Positions 5,187-8,969 of a stretch of 8,969 nucleotides of DNA are shown here, piece by piece (within the stretch, counting starts at the first letter, position 1; each line of letters opens with the position of its first letter). Position numbers and translations under genes: made by a program. The notes below the pieces were generated by a model. It was given only the letters and a program-made list of their open reading frames with translations, did not search any database and was not told the origin of the DNA. Origin of the DNA: Candidatus Iainarchaeum sp. (GTDB lineage Archaea; Iainarchaeota; Iainarchaeia; Iainarchaeales; UBA10191); contig DUFJ01000078.1 of the NCBI GenBank assembly GCA_013331925.1, positions 1-8,969 of the forward strand. The letters are read 5' to 3'.

Positions 5187-5215
5187 AAGTTAAAAGGCTT
5201 TGGGAATTAAAAAAA
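5187..5215 (-). promoter_or_regulatory. Promoter region of the NYN gene cluster
   Basis: Two TATA-like elements lie on the minus strand: TTTTTTTAAT at 5206-5215 and TTTTAACTT at 5187-5195. The first would start RNA near 5186, leaving a leader that carries the GGAAGG sequence at 5167-5172. The second would start within that sequence, so the first is preferred. I cannot choose firmly without transcript data. Confidence 0.4.
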
Positions 5216-5246
5216 CCATAGGTAGAAAAGGGCAAAAACAAAAAAG

Positions 5247-5254
5247 CTTTTATA
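5247..5254 (+). promoter_or_regulatory. TATA box of the secreted vWA-protein gene
   Basis: The plus strand reads CTTTTATA, centred about 26 bases before the ATG at 5277. Transcription would start at or next to the start codon, so the message should be leaderless; no Shine-Dalgarno sequence precedes the ATG. It lies back to back with the promoter of the NYN cluster. Confidence 0.65.
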
Positions 5255-5276
5255 GGCAAAAAGCGTAAGAGAAAGC

Positions 5277-8200
5277 ATGAAGGCTAGAACAGTTCTTGCA
5301 ATTCTTTTCATTCTTGCTTTAGTGCCATTTGCAAGTTCAACTTTAACCCCCTGTCTAGCAGTTGTTGACAAGCCTGATGGAATTCTGCTTGAAAATTGCA
5401 ATTATGACAGCCAGTCATTTGGCACTGGCTCTCTTTATACCATCACTTTCAAGCTAACGAACGAAAGGGTAGCAAAATATGATGTTGGCGCTGATTATTT
5501 CCTGCGCTTTGCTGGAAACTCTGATGTGTCTTACCCTACACCAAACCATGATTACACAATAGACTACCGCAGCAAAGGCGCGGACACTTATGTCCAAGGA
5601 AACGAAAAATATCACGATAGCATAACTCTTGAAAGTCTTGAAAGCACTAATGTAACCCTATACCAGTATGTTCCAGGAATATCAAATACAAACTTGCCTT
5701 ACAAAAAATATGACATGAATTTTTTGGTTTTTATTGACGGCGGAGCTTCCCAAACTGGCGGAATGGTTACAAGCTTGACCACTGGAAGTAGTACTGCTCC
5801 ACTTCCAACCTCAGTTCAAACCGAGCCAAACGCAAGCGAAGTAAGGTTGAAATTTAGTGCAAGTATTAGCTTATGGGGCAAGACAGTTTTGACTGGTCCG
5901 GAAAACCCTTGCAGCGATTTGACTTACAGCATATACCGGGATTGCAACATAAATCCATCAGACTCAACACAAATAGTTTGCTCATCAGGCAACAATGCTC
6001 TGGAACGAGGCGATAGTACTAACCAATCATTGAGAGGAATTACAGCATATAATATTGCAATAGTAAAAAATGATGGCGATATTACAATAGGCACAATAAT
6101 GGGCCCAACAACAGTGACTCCATCAGTATATATTGGGCGAGGCATAAGTGGCTGGAGTACAAGCAACTATAAAACCTGCTTTAAAGGAGCACCGCAATTT
6201 ACAGGCATCTTAGCAGGCAGCGAGTACATTAGCGTTGGAACACAAATTCCAACAACACTATCTCTTGGAGGTGGAGGCAATAAAGCAGACCAAGCCCCTA
6301 CTCTGGGAGCAAGCATTAGCCTCAGGGCTTTTGTTGGAGACGATAGGAATGATCAAGGAGAATTAAATCTATACCAATATTCCAGCAGTATATGCGACCC
6401 TAATACTAGAATAAACAATGTTTATAACGGCTCAACAATAAGCAGCGAACTAAAATTCTGCATTAATGGCACTGAACTACAGCAAAAAATAAGCGAAGGC
6501 AGACAATCCCATATTAATTTTGAGTTTTTTAATGGCACAAGCCTTCCGGGCTCAACAGTTTCAAAGCTTGACTGGGTTAGCGGGGTTTTCACTCACTTTA
6601 AAGTTTTAAGAATTCTGCAACCAAATGATGAACATTCCTTCCCTTGGGGGCAAACATACTTTGTGCCAGAAAGTGCTGACGGAAAAATAATACTAAAATT
6701 GAGGAACATCGACCCAGCTAATGGAAGAACTTACTTGCTGAAGCAAATTGACGGTCCAGACACTGTAAAAATTTTGGACCAAAAGCGAGACACGTTAAAC
6801 GGTGCAAATCCAGAACCAAGCTGTGCCAGCAACTCCAATCCTTTTGAGGCCTACAATCCATTTATTCCTCCAATACTCGCCAGGCCTTTAGACCTGCCTG
6901 ACGGATTTAATGCAGCTACCTGCTTGCAGTTGTTGCCTGGAGATTACGAGTTTGAAGGAACACTCTGCAGTGACTGGGGAGACACTGGTGGAGGAGTCTA
7001 TGGTTGCTTAGACCCAAACCCAATTAAAGAAACATTAAAAATCAATGTTGGAGCACCTCCAACGCCTGAGCCAGTGTTTGATTCCTACTGTGATATTGGA
7101 ATCAACGAAGGAAGCGGGGCTTCACTCGGGCCTTCAGCATGCATTGGTTCAAAATGCACCTTGAATGCAGGCAGTAATTATACACTAAACATTAATACAA
7201 CAAATAAAGAACCAAGTACGATTTGGAGCCCAACTTGCGACAATAATCCGCCAACCGGAGAATGCAATCAAGAGATCGGATTGTACGCTGCCTTGAAAAA
7301 AGCAGGAATTTCAGCAGGAATTACAACTGCTTTTAATTTTGGCGCAAGCTCTCCTGTAAGAAACCCTCAATCAGTTGACGAAAACGCGCTTGTTTTAGGA
7401 GATAACCAACCGCCAGGCTCAAGCAATTATCTAATGAGCAGCGCGTTCAATGCAGGAACAGCAGGGCTTTACGACTTGCTAGTTGGAACAAGCGGTTACG
7501 GACTTCCACAAGTTAACACGAAAGCAGCAATAATGATTATTATAGACCATTCGGGCTCGATGCTTAAGGACTTTACCGGAAATGATCCAGCGCCAGGTGA
7601 AGAGCCAAAAATAGAAGCAGCAGACAGGGAAGCAGAAAGGATAATAGAACAGCTTTACAATAATTTCGGCAGCAGCAAAGCAGCGACAAACTTGAAGATT
7701 GCAATAATGAATTATAAAAATGACACTACTACTGGCGAGTTTGAGTCGCGTGTAACAACCTGCGCTTCACAACAACTGGAACCGTATGACCCTGACGGCT
7801 GTTTCATGGCCGTGACAAACGTGTCAGCTCTTAAAAATCTAGTGCATGAGCAAGGCGTGAACGCTGGGGGAACAAGGACTGGGGCAGCAATAGACATTGC
7901 AAACAGGATGTTTGAAAGAGCAATTTACAGGGGCGGAGTAACTTCAGAGTGGAAGAAAATCATGATAATAATAACTGACGGGCAGTCAACCACTGGGTCT
8001 GGAAGCGATGCAACAGTAGCTAATTTTATTATAAACCCTGATGGCTCATACCGGCTCTGTGATGAAGGCAATACTGCAAACACTTACCAGTGCTTAAGAG
8101 AAACTACTAATGGAGTAAATAATGACAGTTTTGAAACACATTTTGGCAATGACACTAGCACAAACCCGAAAGGATATGTTAGCGACCAAGTTGACAAAGC

Positions 8201-8969
8201 AAATGCTGCACCGCTTAACATAACAACTTACGGGCTTGGAATTGGAACTGGCGGCGGGATAGATTGTGATGAAATACACTCAATGACTCCGGACATTGCA
8301 TGCCCTTTGGACTCAGACAAGTTTTCTGAAGAAATTGACAAAATAATAAACTCTCTGTCTGTGGACAAGTTTGGAGACCCATGCAGCAAGGAGATTGAAA
8401 TAATTGAGCCAGCAAAATCCTGCATGCTAGGGCCTAGCAATGTTGATGTTGTTGTTGGAGGAACTCAAGAGTTTAGAGCAGAATGTTCATCAGAGGCAAC
8501 CTTTGACCCTAATAAATTGGTTAATTGTCCAACGCTAAACTGGAGTTTAAGCCCTCCGTTTCAAGGAACGCTTTATGATTTAAGCCCTGCGGAAAACGCA
8601 AAAAGAAACTTTAAGGCTGAAAACATTACCCAGCTATTGCCTTTCAGCGAGGACGTGGTTGCGGCAAGTACGACGCCAACATTCGAGTGCAGGGCGACAG
8701 TGACCATACAGCGAGATCGCGATTCAGAATGCATATTTACCGACCCTTTAATGCAAATCTCGTTCTACAAAGACAACTGCTCTGACCTACAAGACCCGGA
8801 TAATTTAGAGCTTGGAACAGAATACTGCGCCAAGGTCACAATGAAAAATAAGGGATTGCAAGCATGGAATGATGACGGAGTAACTACCCCGCCAGATCCT
8901 TTGACAGGAGACCATTTCAGGCTTGGAATTGCAAGCCCTAGAGACAGCACGGAGTATTTGCTTAGCAAG
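5277..8969 (+). CDS. Large secreted, cysteine-rich surface protein with von Willebrand A domain, 3' truncated
   Basis: The frame is open from the ATG at 5277 to the right edge, 1231 residues without a stop. A Sec signal peptide is clear: KAR, a hydrophobic core at 5-19, and likely cleavage after A-S-S (residue 21). Residues 22-590 are predicted beta-rich with no family I recognise; a Pro-rich linker follows at 593-600. The vWA domain spans about 749-1025 and has an intact MIDAS: D757-x-S759-x-S761, the GGTRT threonines (T866/T868), and D901 of ITDG. Such domains bind protein ligands through a divalent metal. About 80 residues separate D901 from the next core strand (NITTYGLGIG at 981), an unusually long insert. 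An Ig-like segment (about 1050-1150) and the start of an NBR1-like Ig segment (VTMKNKG at 1187-1193, FRLG at 1214-1217) follow. There are 31 cysteines and at least 16 N-x-S/T sequons. It is probably a cell-surface adhesin or envelope protein. A membrane anchor, if any, lies beyond the window. Confidence 0.93.
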   Translation, partial: MKARTVLAILFILALVPFASSTLTPCLAVVDKPDGILLENCNYDSQSFGTGSLYTITFKLTNERVAKYDVGADYFLRFAGNSDVSYPTPNHDYTIDYRSKGADTYVQGNEKYHDSITLESLESTNVTLYQYVPGISNTNLPYKKYDMNFLVFIDGGASQTGGMVTSLTTGSSTAPLPTSVQTEPNASEVRLKFSASISLWGKTVLTGPENPCSDLTYSIYRDCNINPSDSTQIVCSSGNNALERGDSTNQSLRGITAYNIAIVKNDGDITIGTIMGPTTVTPSVYIGRGISGWSTSNYKTCFKGAPQFTGILAGSEYISVGTQIPTTLSLGGGGNKADQAPTLGASISLRAFVGDDRNDQGELNLYQYSSSICDPNTRINNVYNGSTISSELKFCINGTELQQKISEGRQSHINFEFFNGTSLPGSTVSKLDWVSGVFTHFKVLRILQPNDEHSFPWGQTYFVPESADGKIILKLRNIDPANGRTYLLKQIDGPDTVKILDQKRDTLNGANPEPSCASNSNPFEAYNPFIPPILARPLDLPDGFNAATCLQLLPGDYEFEGTLCSDWGDTGGGVYGCLDPNPIKETLKINVGAPPTPEPVFDSYCDIGINEGSGASLGPSACIGSKCTLNAGSNYTLNINTTNKEPSTIWSPTCDNNPPTGECNQEIGLYAALKKAGISAGITTAFNFGASSPVRNPQSVDENALVLGDNQPPGSSNYLMSSAFNAGTAGLYDLLVGTSGYGLPQVNTKAAIMIIIDHSGSMLKDFTGNDPAPGEEPKIEAADREAERIIEQLYNNFGSSKAATNLKIAIMNYKNDTTTGEFESRVTTCASQQLEPYDPDGCFMAVTNVSALKNLVHEQGVNAGGTRTGAAIDIANRMFERAIYRGGVTSEWKKIMIIITDGQSTTGSGSDATVANFIINPDGSYRLCDEGNTANTYQCLRETTNGVNNDSFETHFGNDTSTNPKGYVSDQVDKANAAPLNITTYGLGIGTGGGIDCDEIHSMTPDIACPLDSDKFSEEIDKIINSLSVDKFGDPCSKEIEIIEPAKSCMLGPSNVDVVVGGTQEFRAECSSEATFDPNKLVNCPTLNWSLSPPFQGTLYDLSPAENAKRNFKAENITQLLPFSEDVVAASTTPTFECRATVTIQRDRDSECIFTDPLMQISFYKDNCSDLQDPDNLELGTEYCAKVTMKNKGLQAWNDDGVTTPPDPLTGDHFRLGIASPRDSTEYLLSK

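Noticed and set aside
5277..5360. Lipoprotein signal on the secreted protein.
   Set aside because: The first cysteine is residue 26 and there is no lipobox just before it; the A-S-S site fits ordinary signal peptidase.
5207..8968. Minus-strand frames of 61-80 residues within the secreted-protein gene.
   Set aside because: The plus-strand frame is open for 1231 codons with a signal peptide and a complete vWA motif set; the short antisense frames have no support.
1..8969. Mobile elements, CRISPR arrays or riboswitches.
   Set aside because: I saw no transposase or integrase motifs, no direct repeats with unique spacers, and no leader long enough for a riboswitch.

Overview
The window looks like chromosomal DNA of an archaeon, probably a small-genome uncultivated lineage of the DPANN or Diapherotrites kind (inference). 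The evidence is an Sm-like RNA-binding protein of archaeal type, a MinD-type ATPase starting in the archaeal style, an archaeal NYN-domain nuclease, TATA-like boxes about 24-27 bases upstream of start codons (leaderless genes), T-tract terminators, and a tRNA gene without an encoded CCA end. I see no insertion sequence, phage gene, CRISPR array or plasmid function, and no gene-free stretch longer than about 120 bases.

Layout. Everything from 1 to 5157 lies on the minus strand. In transcription order it holds: a NYN-domain protein (5157-4684); a DUF2226/PATAN-like protein (4680-4177); a small protein with a Roadblock/LC7-like predicted topology (4125-3664, TTG start); a MinD-type ATPase with a C-terminal membrane-targeting helix (3567-2761); an Sm-like protein (2743-2525); a multi-pass membrane protein related to the DUF2207 C-terminal region (2478-1462); a tRNA-Ala(GGC) gene (1408-1337); and an alpha-helical, coiled-coil protein whose 3' end is cut off by the left edge (1237 to <1).

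The right 3.7 kb is one plus-strand gene, divergent from the NYN gene and cut off by the right edge (5277 to >8969, at least 1231 residues). It encodes a secreted, cysteine-rich protein with many N-glycosylation sequons and an intact-MIDAS von Willebrand A domain, followed by Ig-like segments. It is probably a cell-surface adhesin or envelope protein.

How the genes may work together. The NYN-DUF2226-Roadblock-like-MinD-Lsm run is closely spaced and co-directional. It mixes possible RNA functions (NYN nuclease, Lsm) with a possible membrane-bound ATPase switch (MinD plus Roadblock-like and PATAN-like partners). The most speculative but most interesting reading is an undescribed polarity or surface-organisation module. 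The spacers show little spare DNA: T-tracts ending one transcript sit within or beside the TATA-like element of the next.
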